In this document: piece by piece, positions 1 through 9,712 of the stretch | Position numbering within the stretch: the first letter of the stretch is position 1 | Layout: every line of letters starts with the position of its first letter | Notes under the pieces: model-generated | Told to the model about the DNA's origin: nothing | Databases searched by the model: none | Seen by the model: only the letters and a program-made list of their open reading frames with translations | Assembly: GCF_000622325.1 (NCBI RefSeq) | Contig: NZ_JASE01000005.1 | Location: 2,976,001-3,040,000 of the forward strand | Source: Sulfitobacter geojensis | Lineage (GTDB): Bacteria; Pseudomonadota; Alphaproteobacteria; Rhodobacterales; Rhodobacteraceae | Direction: 5' to 3' | DNA length: 64,000 nt | Translations under genes and position numbers: made by a program

Positions 1-155
1 ATAAATACCGTGGCAAAACCTATCGCTTTGTCGTCAACGGACGCACCGGACGGGTACAGGGCGAACGCCCCTACTCGGCCATCAAAATCACCATCGCGGT
101 GATCCTTGGCGCAATTGCCGCCGGGATCATCGGTTATCTGGCAGCACAAAAATGA
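1..155 (+). CDS. C-terminal end of a small membrane-anchored protein (partial)
   Basis: The reading frame enters from the left edge and ends at TGA 153-155. The visible ~50 residues contain a YRGKTYRFVVNGRTG-type segment followed by a hydrophobic Ile/Ala/Gly-rich stretch of about 20 residues and a short tail ending in Gln-Lys. I recall this tail from Rhodobacterales zinc-ribbon proteins annotated as primosomal-N'-like, but the diagnostic part lies outside the window. The stop overlaps the ATG of the nitroreductase (ATGA), so the two are probably co-transcribed. The membrane segment is read from the sequence; the family is inference from memory. Confidence 0.55.
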   Translation, partial: KYRGKTYRFVVNGRTGRVQGERPYSAIKITIAVILGAIAAGIIGYLAAQK

Positions 156-826
156 CCCCTTACGACACTCTGCACGACACGCTGAAAACACGCTATTCCT
201 GCCGCGCCTTTCGCCCCGACCCCGTACCCGATGCCACCATTTCCAAGATTGTAGAGGCCGCACGCCACGTGCCCTCATGGTGCAACGCCCAGCCCTGGCA
301 GGTCACAATCACCAAGGGCGCAGCCACGGACGCCTTTCGCGCCATGATCACCGATCTGGCCGCAACCGGCACCCTACCCGCACCCGACCTCGCCTGGCCC
401 GCCGGATACAGCGGTGCCTACGCCGAACGCCGCCGCACCTGCGGTTTTCAACTTTATGATTCAGTCGGCATCGAAAAGGCTGATCGTGCAGGGCGCGCCG
501 CCCAGATGATGCGCAACTATGCCCTGTTTGACGCGCCCCATGTCGCCATCATCCACTCCCCTGCCGAACTTGGGCCCTACGGTGCCATGGACAGCGGCGG
601 CTTTGTCACCGCCTTCACGCTGGCCGCGACAGCCCTTGGCGTGGCCACCATCCCCCAAGCCGCCATCGCCGCCTATGCCCCACAAGTGCGCGACCACCTC
701 GGCATCGCGGATGACCGGCTGGTGCTCTGCGCGATCTCTTTCGGCTTTGCCGACACGGACCACCCCGCCAACGGGTTCCGCACCGAACGCGCCACCCCCG
801 CCGATATCATCGCGTGGAAAGAATAA
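152..826 (+). CDS. Nitroreductase family protein
   Basis: A 224-residue flavin-dependent nitroreductase-fold enzyme, expected to reduce nitro or other electrophilic compounds with NAD(P)H and FMN in the cytoplasm. Evidence is the N-terminal [14 protein letters not shown] segment (the family's R-S-x-R-x-F FMN phosphate-binding element, residues ~13-25), the [15 protein letters not shown] segment (residues ~39-53, the family's PS..N.QPW motif) and the C-terminal region with a [16 protein letters not shown] stretch. Length is normal. The ATG overlaps the previous stop by 4 nt and its own TAA overlaps the next ATG, so the three genes form one unit. The physiological substrate cannot be read from the sequence. 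Confidence 0.9.
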   Translation: MTPYDTLHDTLKTRYSCRAFRPDPVPDATISKIVEAARHVPSWCNAQPWQVTITKGAATDAFRAMITDLAATGTLPAPDLAWPAGYSGAYAERRRTCGFQLYDSVGIEKADRAGRAAQMMRNYALFDAPHVAIIHSPAELGPYGAMDSGGFVTAFTLAATALGVATIPQAAIAAYAPQVRDHLGIADDRLVLCAISFGFADTDHPANGFRTERATPADIIAWKE

Positions 827-1269
827 TGCGCGCGCTCCTGCAACGCGTCACCGCCGCAAGCGTTACCGTGGACGGCACCAAAATTTCCGAAATCGCCAAC
901 GGTCTGCTGATCTTTGTCTGCGCCATGCCGGATGACACGCCCGACACCGCCAAAGCCCTCGCCGCAAAAATTGCCAAACTGCGCCTGTTCAAGGATGCCG
1001 ACGGCAAAATGAACCTCAGCCTGCCCCAGACCGGCGGCGGTGCCCTTGTGGTCAGCCAGTTCACCTTGGCCGCAGATACCACACGCGGCACCCGACCCGG
1101 TTTCTCCCGTGCCGCCAAGCCCGCGCTTGCAAATACGCTCTACGAAAATTTCGCCGACGAAATCGCGGCCCTCGGCATCCCCACACAGCGCGGTAAATTC
1201 GGCGCGGACATGTCCGTTGCGCTCACCAACGACGGCCCCGTCACGATCTGGCTCGACACCGATACATAA
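826..1269 (+). CDS. dtd: D-aminoacyl-tRNA deacylase (DTD)
   Basis: A 147-residue protein matching DTD, which hydrolyses D-amino acids (and glycine mischarged on tRNA-Ala) from tRNA and so proofreads aminoacylation. It begins [17 protein letters not shown], carries the active-site SQFTLAAD motif around residues 78-85, the TRGTRPGF segment, and the second conserved motif [11 protein letters not shown] at the C-terminus. The start is taken at ATG 826, which overlaps the nitroreductase TAA (TAATG); a GTG 12 nt upstream is in frame but would add four non-conserved residues. Family length (~145) fits. Confidence 0.96.
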   Translation: MRALLQRVTAASVTVDGTKISEIANGLLIFVCAMPDDTPDTAKALAAKIAKLRLFKDADGKMNLSLPQTGGGALVVSQFTLAADTTRGTRPGFSRAAKPALANTLYENFADEIAALGIPTQRGKFGADMSVALTNDGPVTIWLDTDT

Positions 1270-1365
1270 TTCCTGTTGGTTTTGGTGAGCCCGCAGCCTC
1301 CTCGATTCTCACCACCTCCATCATCCCCCGCGAAGACGCCCGCAGGGCGGATGAGCGCGCGCGGC

Positions 1366-2556
1366 CTACGGCTCGCGAAACGCCTCTTTGCTTTTGTACA
1401 AAGGCTTCAGCAAATACTGCAAAACCGTCTTGGCTCCCGTGTGCAACTCCACACTTGCCTGCATCCCCGGTCTGATCCGCAGGGACGCCTGACGTTCGGT
1501 CAGATGCTCCGTATCCACCTGCAAGGTCACCTTGTAATGCGGATTGCCATCCGCCTCCCGCGCGTGTTCGTCCTTGAAGGTGTCGGCAGAAATCAACGTC
1601 ACCTTGCCCTTCAACGTGCCAAAAATCGTGTAATCATAGGCCGAGAGCTTCACCGTCGCGTCCTGCCCCGGACGCACACCCGCGATGTCCTCGGGTTTGA
1701 CGCGCGCTTCGACAAACAATTCCTCGCCCAGCGGGATAATCTGCAAAATCTCCTCACCGGGGCGCACGACGCCGCCAATTGTGGTCACAGACAGGTTGTT
1801 CACAATGCCGCGCATCGGGCTGACCAGAACCGTGCGGTTTAACTGGTCTGTGCTGGCCTTCAGGTTCTGGCGCAAAGTCGCCAGTTCTTTCAACACATCG
1901 GAATATTCCTGCGCCCTTTCCAGCTCGGTCTGGGTCGTTACCTCATCATAGCGTATTTGGGCATCCGCATAGGATTTGCGCGCCCGTGTGGCCTCGATCA
2001 ACGAGACAATATTGCGCTCCAGCAAATCATTCATCAGGTTCGCTTCGCGCTCGGCCTCGACCAACACGCGTTTGGCCCCATCGGAACGGGACACAAAATC
2101 CGACTGACGTGCGCGCAACAGGGACCGTTCGGAATCCACAATATTGGGCGTGCGGGCCGCCCATTCATTTGGCACGTTGAAATCAAACTGCCCCGCCAGC
2201 TCTGCCTCAAGCCGCAAACGGCGGATCTCAAACGCAGAAATCTGGTCGCGCAGATCGTCGACAGAGGATTGGAATTGCGTCCCGTGCAGCCGCGCCAGAA
2301 CGGCGCCGCGTTCCACGATATCGCCTTCGCCGACGGCCAGCTCGGCCAGAATACCCCCCTCAAGGTTCTGGATGATCTGCGGGCGCGAGGATGAAATCAT
2401 CGACCCTTCCGCGCGGACAATCTCGTCCACCCATGCAAAGGCTGCCCAGATTAGAAATACCAGCACCGCCCCGCCACACAGCCAGATCACGGCCGAAGGG
2501 CCGCGCATCTGGCGGCTCATTTGCGCATCCATCGTGGTGGGGTTTACGAAACTCAT
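1366..2556 (-). CDS. HlyD-family type I secretion adaptor (membrane fusion protein)
   Basis: A 396-residue periplasmic adaptor that would bridge the inner-membrane ABC exporter to the TolC-like outer-membrane channel. There is a single N-terminal membrane anchor at residues ~22-42, a first half-lipoyl segment (EGSMISSSRPQIIQNLEGG), a long Glu/Arg/Leu-rich coiled coil (~100-240), then the second lipoyl half (VLVSPMRGIVNNL) and a beta-barrel part with VRPGQDATVKLSAYDYTIFG, which is typical of the HlyD/LapC secretion adaptors. Its ATG overlaps the ABC exporter stop by 4 nt. It is the last gene of the minus-strand order adhesin, tolC-like, ABC, hlyD-like. Confidence 0.93.
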   Translation of the reverse strand: MSFVNPTTMDAQMSRQMRGPSAVIWLCGGAVLVFLIWAAFAWVDEIVRAEGSMISSSRPQIIQNLEGGILAELAVGEGDIVERGAVLARLHGTQFQSSVDDLRDQISAFEIRRLRLEAELAGQFDFNVPNEWAARTPNIVDSERSLLRARQSDFVSRSDGAKRVLVEAEREANLMNDLLERNIVSLIEATRARKSYADAQIRYDEVTTQTELERAQEYSDVLKELATLRQNLKASTDQLNRTVLVSPMRGIVNNLSVTTIGGVVRPGEEILQIIPLGEELFVEARVKPEDIAGVRPGQDATVKLSAYDYTIFGTLKGKVTLISADTFKDEHAREADGNPHYKVTLQVDTEHLTERQASLRIRPGMQASVELHTGAKTVLQYLLKPLYKSKEAFREP

Positions 2557-4781
2557 GCGGCCTGCCCTTTTGTGCTGGCAAGATGGCTCAGCACCTTGTC
2601 TTTGGGTCCGTCAATTGTCATCTGGCCGCCCTGCAACACCAGCGTCCGCTCGGTCAGGGCCAGGATCGGCGCGCGGTGCGTCGCAATGATCGCAGTGCGC
2701 CCTTCCATCCAGCTTTCCAACCGGCTGACCAGTGTGCGTTCCAGCGTCTGGTCCAGCGCCGCCGTCGGTTCATCCAGCAGGCACACCTTCGGGTCCTGCA
2801 ACCACAACCGCGCCCAGCCGATCGACTGGCGCTGGCCAATGCTCAGCCCCGCGCCATTGTCCTTGATCTCAAGATCCAGACCCTTGTGGTGTTCTTTGAC
2901 GAACGGCCCCAGCCCTGCGAAATCCAGTGCCGCTTGCAAGCGTGCATCGTCGCGTTCCAGCATGGTCAGGTTCAGGTTGTCGCGCAGCGTACCGGCAAAC
3001 AGGCGCACATCCTGCCCCAGATAACCGATCAACCGGCGCAAATCGCGCGGTTCGATCTGGCTCATCTCGGTGCCGTCAATCATCACCCGTCCGGTTTCCG
3101 GTGAATAAAGACCGCTCAGCAGCTTCAAAAGCGACGACTTGCCCGACCCGTTGGCACCCAGCACGGCAACCTTCTGACCGGGCAAGATCGCCATGCCCTT
3201 GATGTTCAAGGTCGGCGCGCCGTCTTCTTCATAGCGAAACGTTACATCGCGCAACTCGAAATGCCCCTTCAGGCTGTCGCGGCGCAGATAGCTGCGGCTT
3301 TCATCCGCGTCCTGTTCGGCGCTGGCGATCATTTCCAACCCGTCGAGCGCGGATTTCACATTGCCCCAACGCGCCATGGTGCCCGCCAGTTGCGTCAACG
3401 GCGACAGGGTGCGCCCCGTCAAAATGCCCACCGCAATGATCGAACCGACGGTGAATTGCCCCGCAAACACCAGATAAGTACCGGTAATCACTGCCGCCAC
3501 ATAGGTGCCCTGCTGCACGCCCTGGCTCCAGAACGTCAGGGTAGACGCCAGCTTGCGCTGCTCCGAGGATTTCACCGCCTGCACCGTGTTCAACTCTTGC
3601 CACAAACGCGCCACGCGATCTTCGCCGCGCTGGGTTTTCAACGTATCCAGTTCAAAAATCGTCTCGTGCAAAAGGCGCGATGACTTGGCCGACGCGCCTT
3701 GGGTCTCTTGCGTCAGACGGATCATCTTGCGCTGTAAAAAGAACCCCGGGATCACCATCAGGATACCGCCCAGCACCAGAACCCAAACCACGTTGCCCGC
3801 AATGCTGGCGACCAGAAACAGGAACACAAAGATAAACGGTACATCCGCAATGGTGCCAATGGTCGAGGCGGTAAAGAACTCGCGCACCGACCCGAATTCG
3901 CGCATCGCCGAAAACACCTGATTGGGCGCTTGCCCTTTGGCGTCCGATTTCATGCCCAAAATCCGCTCCATCAGGATTTGCAGCACGGAGATTTCAATCT
4001 GCCGCCCCGCCCCGTCCATCAGACGCGCACGGGCAATCTTGATAAAGGCCTCCATCAACAGGGCCAGCCCTGCGCCAATCGCCAATACCCACAAGGTCGC
4101 TTCGGACTGATGCGGGATCACGCGGTCATAGACCTGCAAGGAAAACAGCGCCACAGCAACTGCCAACAGGTTCGCCACAAACGACCCCATCGCAACCTCG
4201 CCCATCTGGCGTTTGAACCGGCCGAACTGGCCCCAAAACCAATGTGGCGCTTCGCTTTCGGTCTTATGGGTCTCCGCGACCTTGGCCAATGGTGCTTCGG
4301 CGCGCACCAGCATGCCGGTAAAGAAAGGTTTGAAATCGCTGACTGGCACAAAGGCGCGGTTGTCGGGGCAGCTGGTGTCGAAAATCACCAGATCGCCGCG
4401 CGACTGCCCCATCACCAACAGCACCTGACCTGAGGTCATATAGGCCAGCGCAGGCCAGAAATCGGCGCTCAGCGGGCCGACTTTGGCCACCTGTGCCAAC
4501 AATCCAAGCGAGCGCAGCCCGTGCGCAATCGCGGAGGCTTCGTCTTTATCCTTGGCCCCTTCACGGGTCGCACCGCCAATGGCCTCGAACAGATCGCGGC
4601 GCACGGCCTCAACCCCCAACAAACCGGCGTAGGTTGCGGCCAACTGCGCACGCACATTGATGCGGTCCTCAAAACTTGAGGCCTTGCTGGCCTCTGACGG
4701 CCGCTCAGCACCATTGGCCGCCGCAAGACGTCCCTGATTTCCGTTGCTAATCTTTAACGTGAAGGCGCGTTTCTGGCTCAA
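2553..4781 (-). CDS. Type I secretion ABC transporter with degenerate C39-like domain (LapB/HlyB type)
   Basis: A 742-residue exporter ATPase/permease. Residues ~40-175 form a C39-peptidase-like domain without the catalytic Cys context, as is usual in exporters that do not cleave a leader but bind the C-terminal signal. The transmembrane domain spans ~190-480. The nucleotide-binding domain has Walker A GANGSGKSS (~540), signature LSIGQRQ (~645) and Walker B CLLDEPTAALD (~667). It overlaps the TolC-like gene upstream and the HlyD gene downstream by 4 nt each, so the three proteins should be made together. Its likely substrate is the adhesin encoded just upstream. Confidence 0.95.
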   Translation of the reverse strand: MSQKRAFTLKISNGNQGRLAAANGAERPSEASKASSFEDRINVRAQLAATYAGLLGVEAVRRDLFEAIGGATREGAKDKDEASAIAHGLRSLGLLAQVAKVGPLSADFWPALAYMTSGQVLLVMGQSRGDLVIFDTSCPDNRAFVPVSDFKPFFTGMLVRAEAPLAKVAETHKTESEAPHWFWGQFGRFKRQMGEVAMGSFVANLLAVAVALFSLQVYDRVIPHQSEATLWVLAIGAGLALLMEAFIKIARARLMDGAGRQIEISVLQILMERILGMKSDAKGQAPNQVFSAMREFGSVREFFTASTIGTIADVPFIFVFLFLVASIAGNVVWVLVLGGILMVIPGFFLQRKMIRLTQETQGASAKSSRLLHETIFELDTLKTQRGEDRVARLWQELNTVQAVKSSEQRKLASTLTFWSQGVQQGTYVAAVITGTYLVFAGQFTVGSIIAVGILTGRTLSPLTQLAGTMARWGNVKSALDGLEMIASAEQDADESRSYLRRDSLKGHFELRDVTFRYEEDGAPTLNIKGMAILPGQKVAVLGANGSGKSSLLKLLSGLYSPETGRVMIDGTEMSQIEPRDLRRLIGYLGQDVRLFAGTLRDNLNLTMLERDDARLQAALDFAGLGPFVKEHHKGLDLEIKDNGAGLSIGQRQSIGWARLWLQDPKVCLLDEPTAALDQTLERTLVSRLESWMEGRTAIIATHRAPILALTERTLVLQGGQMTIDGPKDKVLSHLASTKGQAA

Positions 4782-6094
4782 ATCTCATCCCCATCGGCCA
4801 GCACGCCCAACAGGCGTGCCAGATCGATCTGCAACTGTGCAGCCTCATACTTTAACGTGACCTCGGCCTGCTGCTGGCGGGCAAAAGTCTCGTATACACT
4901 CACTACATCCATGACCTGCCGCTGCCCGGCGTCATACTGTTCCTGAAACACATCCAGATTGCGCTGCGCCTGTACGGTCAGACCACTGGCTTCGTCCGCT
5001 TGGCGCGACTTGGCGGCGATTTGCCCCTCAAGCTTGCGCAGCCGGCGGTTGGCGTCTTCATTGGCTTGCGACACCTGCCGCCCCGCCGCTTCTTTCGCCT
5101 CTTCGATGGCGCGCAGGGTGGCACCGGTGCCAAACCCCAACAAAGTGTCGGAACTGACACGCAGCCCCAAATCCGAATTTTCACCAATCGTCCCCCCTGC
5201 CGACAGGCCGGGCAGTTGGTCGGCGCGGTCGATCTTGGCCGCCGCAATGGTGCGCGTCTTCTCGGCTTCGGCCAGAACCACATCCAACGGCTGCGCGGAT
5301 TGGGGCGAAACCCGCAACCCCGGCACGCCGCGCAAACCGCTTAGCGGGTCGATGGACATGGCGTTCAGTTCTGCAATCGCGGTATTCGCCGCCTCGACAT
5401 TTGCGGCGCGGTCTGCACGGATTTCGGACAACTTCTGACGCAGGATGTTCAAATCGGAACTGTCCGACACGCCCCCTTTGACGCGCTCTGACATGATATA
5501 TTCGAACCGCCCCATGTCGCGCAGCGACGCCTCGGACAGGGTCGCCTTTTCGCGCGCCTCTGCGGCAGTGACATACAGCGACAGCGCCGTATGCACACGG
5601 TCATTGGTATCCTTGGCCAAATTCACGGCCGCGACTTCAACATCTGCAATCGCGAATTCGCGTTCGCCTTTGCGCCGCCCGTTGTCGAACAACACCTGAT
5701 CCACCACCAGATTGGCCACCAAAGACCCCAGTGACGTCAGGCTGATGTTCGGCCCGATCTTGGGCAACCAGTTCTTGGATGCCGCTTCCGAACGCAACCG
5801 TGCGGCGCGCAATTCGGATTCCGCCGCACGCGAATTGGCCGCCAGAACCGATGTCGCGACCCGTTCGTAACTGCTGCCTGCAGGCAAGGCAGAACTGCGC
5901 GCCGACAGCCCCTGAATGATCGCACTTTCGGAATTTACTTTTTCTGCGTGGCTGGGCCGCGCAACGGAGTTTGCATCAGGCGATTTGAGCCGCGCAACAA
6001 AGTCACCCGCGCTGCCGCCTGCATCCGACAAACATCCTGTCAGCGTGAATGCCATCGCACACACTCCGACTGCCCTGTTTACACCTTGCCCCAT
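4778..6094 (-). CDS. TolC-family outer membrane lipoprotein for type I secretion
   Basis: A 438-residue outer-membrane efflux protein. The N-terminus is a lipoprotein signal: a hydrophobic stretch ending in the lipobox LTGC at about residue 21. The remainder shows the two-fold repeat of long amphipathic, Ala/Glu/Arg-rich helices typical of TolC-like channels, with segments such as SERVKGGVSDSSDLN and QYDAGQRQVMDVVSVYE in the equivalent positions of the two halves. It sits between the adhesin and the ABC exporter. A GC-rich hairpin (6139-6164) lies between this gene and the adhesin and could reduce read-through. Confidence 0.9.
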   Translation of the reverse strand: MGQGVNRAVGVCAMAFTLTGCLSDAGGSAGDFVARLKSPDANSVARPSHAEKVNSESAIIQGLSARSSALPAGSSYERVATSVLAANSRAAESELRAARLRSEAASKNWLPKIGPNISLTSLGSLVANLVVDQVLFDNGRRKGEREFAIADVEVAAVNLAKDTNDRVHTALSLYVTAAEAREKATLSEASLRDMGRFEYIMSERVKGGVSDSSDLNILRQKLSEIRADRAANVEAANTAIAELNAMSIDPLSGLRGVPGLRVSPQSAQPLDVVLAEAEKTRTIAAAKIDRADQLPGLSAGGTIGENSDLGLRVSSDTLLGFGTGATLRAIEEAKEAAGRQVSQANEDANRRLRKLEGQIAAKSRQADEASGLTVQAQRNLDVFQEQYDAGQRQVMDVVSVYETFARQQQAEVTLKYEAAQLQIDLARLLGVLADGDEI

Positions 6095-6138
6095 ATCCTG
6101 CCCTCAACGTCTCGGTCTTTATGGCCGATATTATCGGG

Positions 6139-6164
6139 GGCGCGGGTCATTTGACGCCCGCGCC
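6139..6164 (-). terminator. GC-rich stem-loop between adhesin and TolC-like gene
   Basis: An 8-bp perfect stem (GGCGCGGG paired with CCCGCGCC) closes a 10-nt loop in the 88-bp gap downstream of the adhesin stop. No T-run follows on the minus strand, so this may be an attenuator or mRNA-stability element rather than a full terminator. Confidence 0.4.
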
Positions 6165-6182
6165 TCTCCTTGGTCTTTTCGC

Positions 6183-9100
6183 TTAGGTGATCACGTCAAT
6201 CTGGTCGTCAACGATGATCGTGCCCTCGGTACCCAGTGAATAGGTCGTCTGACCGCCACTGCTGTTACCGCGTGTTGCACCCAAAATCGTGACCGTGTCA
6301 TCGGCACCGCCGAGGATCATCAACTCATTGGAGTTGCTGGACAAGGCCAGCAGCGCCGCTTCGTCGATGGTCAGATTGCCCTCTTCGGCAAAGGTCATGT
6401 CAACGGTTTCGATGTTGTAGTTGCCAAGCGCCGGGTTGCTGATCGCGATGGTCGAATTCGGCGCACCGTCATCCAGCACCACATAGGTACCGGTGGTGTT
6501 TTGCGCATCATCCGTGGCCGTGATGACCAGATGCGAACCGTCCGGCACATCCGAGTTGAAGTCGATGTTGGTTTCGGGACGCGTCGTACTCGCACCGCTT
6601 TGCGACGCCACTTCCGTCACGGTGCCATTGTCCTGCACCTGATACACCGCCAACTCGTCATCGGTCAGATCGGTGGAAATGCCACGGAAACCAACACGTC
6701 CTTCGTTCAGGCTTTCGATTGCCGGTCCGGAAGGCGCAGAGGTATCAATCGCCAGCGTGTCGTTGATTGTATCGACGTTGCCAACCGCATCCGTGGCTGT
6801 CACCACGATGGCGGCATTGTATTCGCCCGAACGGATCGCGGAAGGTGGAATTGTCAGGCTCCAGTTACCCGCATTGTCGACATTCGCCACATAAGGTGTG
6901 CCGTCAAAGGTCACGGAAACGGTGCTGCCCACTTCGACTTCGCCGCCCAAATCAATACCTGTCGCCGCTTCGGCGATGTTGACCGTGCTGTCACGCCCGC
7001 CTGCCCCGTCGTCGATGCTCAAGGGCACAACTTCGGTATCCACGTTCACAACATCGGACACTGTCGCAGTGTTGCCCGCGCGGTCTGTCGCCTGAACCGA
7101 TACGGTCGCGGTATACGTTCCTTCGGACACCTGACTGGAGGCATAGTTCGCCGTCCATGTGCCGTTTGCCGCCACAACCGCATTGACCGCCACACCGTTC
7201 AGCGTGACCACCACGGCGGTTGAGCCAACTTCGGTGGTGCCCGTCACTTGAACGCCGCCGCCGGCCAGACGCTCGGCCCCGTTGATGGTGCCGTCCCCTT
7301 CGACAAGGCTGGCCTGTACGCCAAGGTTGTCGACCCGCGTGTCCACTTCGACACTGTCAGAAGCATTAAGCGTGTTGCCGGCTGCATCTGTCGTGGTCGC
7401 AGTGATCTGTGCGGTGTAGACGCCGGGCGTTACATCGCTGTTGGAATAATTCGCTGTCCAGTTGCCTGCACCATCGGCGCTGACTGTCTTGCTGACGCCG
7501 CCCATGGTCACGGTCACAACCGCATTCGGGTTGGACGTACCGGTCAGAACCACGCCATCAGACGCTTCGACTTCGTTGATGATGTCGTCGCCTTCAACCG
7601 GCGCAGGGCTGATCGTCAGGATGCCCCCGTCACGGTCAATGTCCACGTTGCGCGTGATGGTATCGACGTTGCCGGCAATATCCGTGGCCACTGCCGTCAT
7701 TACTGCGGTTTGCTCACCCGACGGAATGGTGTTGGCGGCAAAAGTCACCGTCCAGCTGCCATTCGCGGCAACCGTAGCGGCCTGATTGGACCCGCCAAAG
7801 GACACCATGACACTTGAACCGGGCTCGGTTGTGCCTGTCATGACCAGACCTTGCGCCGCTTCGGCCTCGTTGATCACACCGTCCGCACCACCTGTCGTGC
7901 CGGTAAAGGCAAAGTCACGCACCAGCGTGTCGATGTCCACCAGACCCGACGCCGTGCTGGAGTTGCCCAACGCGTCGGTCGCAACAGCCGTCACAGTGGC
8001 CTGTAATTCGCCGGTCGGCACTTCGCTCATCGCGAAATCCGCAGACCAGTTGCCGTTCGCATCAACGGTAGCTGCATGCGAACCGGTGCCGAAGGTCACA
8101 ACCACAGTTGATCCCGCCTGCGCCGTGCCGGTCAATGTTACGCCGTCTTCCTGCTCGACCGCGTTTACGATGCCGTCTGTTTCGACGTTGGCCGTGTCGA
8201 TGGTCACGTTTGAAACCGTGTCGATCACAACAGTGTCGGAAATTGTCGTGGTGTTGCCAAAGGCGTCCGCGCTGACAATGGTCACGCCGGTGGAATATTC
8301 GCCCCCCTCAAGCGTGCCTGCCGCCCAGCTGACCGACCAGGTGCCGGTTTCAGAAACAGTTGTGGTCTGCTCGATGCCCGCGATGGTCACCAGAATGGAC
8401 GCACCCGCTTCGCCGGTGCCTGACAGGGTCACACCATCGGCAAAGCTGACAGCGTTAAAGAAATCGCCAACGGAGTCCGTTCCGGTCGACACTTCCACCA
8501 AGGGCGGCGTCAGGTCGATCACGTAACCCGGACCATCCAGAACCACCTCACCGCCTTCTGTCACGACTGTGACGACAGCCTCATAGGTGCCATCCGGCGG
8601 GAAATTCGGGGGCATAAAGCCGCAGGTGAAAAAGCCTTCTTCGTTGATGACGGTTTCAACCTGCACATCGCCCAGCGTCACAATGACCGTGTCGCCGGGG
8701 GCACCGCCGCCGGTGATCGTGATGACCTGCTCGGCATCGTCGCCGCCGATCTCGCCAACAAGGTCGGGATCATTGACATAAGGGTCCTGAACCAGATCGC
8801 GGTCGGGGTTTGGCCCGCCGGTGTCACCGCCGCCGTCGCCGCCTTCGCCGCCACCGCCGGTTTCATCACCAGAGCCGCCACCGGCACCGATAACCGCGGC
8901 GCCACCAACAACAGCGGCTGCCGCTGCGGCTGTACCGCCACCCAAAAGTCCGGCCGCACCCAGAAGCGGTGCGGGGAACATCGACACTTCATCATCTGCA
9001 TAACCGGCCGCTGCCAGCTCGGTACGTCCCAGATAGATCAGATCATCAGACGGGGACCACTTGCCCCACTGCTCGGTCGGACCGAACTGCGCATACAGCT

Positions 9101-9401
9101 CGCCCGCGCCCGTATCCACAAACGCCACCTCGTTGAGATAGCCGTCAGCGGAGATGAACAGCCGGTTCGGCGTGCCTGATCCGTTGAAGTAATTGTCGAT
9201 CGTGATCTGACGCCCGTCGGTCAGGGTGATCACCAGATCACTGCCCTCACGCACCTGCGTCGACAGATCGACCTGTCTCAGATTAAGGGAAATTTCCTGA
9301 CCTGCGCCAGCCTGAATTGCATGGGTCTTTGCACCATCCGGCACCGTACCACGTTGCAAACCGCCCGCATTATCGCGGACGACGAAATCAATCGCCTTCA
9401 T
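6183..9401 (-). CDS. BapA-like repeat adhesin secreted by the type I system
   Basis: A 1072-residue surface protein. Residues 1-~130 resemble the BapA prefix-like domain (DNAGGLQRGTVPDGAK... SADGYLNEVAFVDTGAGELYAQFGPTEQWGKW). A Gly/Ala-rich hydrophobic stretch follows (~145-175), then a Gly/Asp/Glu linker. From ~215 to ~980 there are about eight Ig-like repeats of ~95-105 residues, each with a G(T)xEPGSSVxVSFGG...ATVxANGxWTVxF core and TxVATDxAGNxDTI..VxID end, as in bacterial Ig-like adhesion domains. The C-terminus has the SNELMILGGADDTVTILG-type segment that precedes type I secretion signals. No signal peptide is visible, which fits C-terminal signal export. It probably functions in attachment or biofilm formation. 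Confidence 0.9.
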   Translation of the reverse strand: MKAIDFVVRDNAGGLQRGTVPDGAKTHAIQAGAGQEISLNLRQVDLSTQVREGSDLVITLTDGRQITIDNYFNGSGTPNRLFISADGYLNEVAFVDTGAGELYAQFGPTEQWGKWSPSDDLIYLGRTELAAAGYADDEVSMFPAPLLGAAGLLGGGTAAAAAAVVGGAAVIGAGGGSGDETGGGGEGGDGGGDTGGPNPDRDLVQDPYVNDPDLVGEIGGDDAEQVITITGGGAPGDTVIVTLGDVQVETVINEEGFFTCGFMPPNFPPDGTYEAVVTVVTEGGEVVLDGPGYVIDLTPPLVEVSTGTDSVGDFFNAVSFADGVTLSGTGEAGASILVTIAGIEQTTTVSETGTWSVSWAAGTLEGGEYSTGVTIVSADAFGNTTTISDTVVIDTVSNVTIDTANVETDGIVNAVEQEDGVTLTGTAQAGSTVVVTFGTGSHAATVDANGNWSADFAMSEVPTGELQATVTAVATDALGNSSTASGLVDIDTLVRDFAFTGTTGGADGVINEAEAAQGLVMTGTTEPGSSVMVSFGGSNQAATVAANGSWTVTFAANTIPSGEQTAVMTAVATDIAGNVDTITRNVDIDRDGGILTISPAPVEGDDIINEVEASDGVVLTGTSNPNAVVTVTMGGVSKTVSADGAGNWTANYSNSDVTPGVYTAQITATTTDAAGNTLNASDSVEVDTRVDNLGVQASLVEGDGTINGAERLAGGGVQVTGTTEVGSTAVVVTLNGVAVNAVVAANGTWTANYASSQVSEGTYTATVSVQATDRAGNTATVSDVVNVDTEVVPLSIDDGAGGRDSTVNIAEAATGIDLGGEVEVGSTVSVTFDGTPYVANVDNAGNWSLTIPPSAIRSGEYNAAIVVTATDAVGNVDTINDTLAIDTSAPSGPAIESLNEGRVGFRGISTDLTDDELAVYQVQDNGTVTEVASQSGASTTRPETNIDFNSDVPDGSHLVITATDDAQNTTGTYVVLDDGAPNSTIAISNPALGNYNIETVDMTFAEEGNLTIDEAALLALSSNSNELMILGGADDTVTILGATRGNSSGGQTTYSLGTEGTIIVDDQIDVIT

Positions 9402-9712
9402 AACACCACCACTCTACCTCAAAGCACCCGTTCTATGCGGGCCTTCTCGTTATTAATTCCAAGGCCGGTCCGTTCATGCGTCCCGTGCCACGTTTATTCT
9501 TGCCATTTTGCTACCTTGAAATTGCCATTTTGCATAGGGGAATTTTGGAACGAATCGCTCATTCTACCTATGAGGGTGGCTATTCAACGATGCCTGCTGG
9601 AGAATTACCGCGCAAATACTGATACTTTTGCGCTTTACACAAAGGTTGCGCGGGTCAACATTGCAGCAAAGCAACAGTTGACAAAATATCCAACAGGACC
9701 AGCCTTTACCCC
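9402..9712. other. Intergenic region between divergent adhesin and hydrolase genes
   Basis: A 311-bp AT-richer gap between two divergent genes, so it must hold both promoters. No confident sigma-70 boxes, operator palindromes or small gene could be assigned by eye. Confidence 0.5.

Noticed and set aside
1276..1842. Long open frame opposite the HlyD gene
   Set aside because: It is antisense to a clear adaptor protein, is rich in Arg/Leu/His as shadow frames of GC-rich genes are, and has no domain or start signal.
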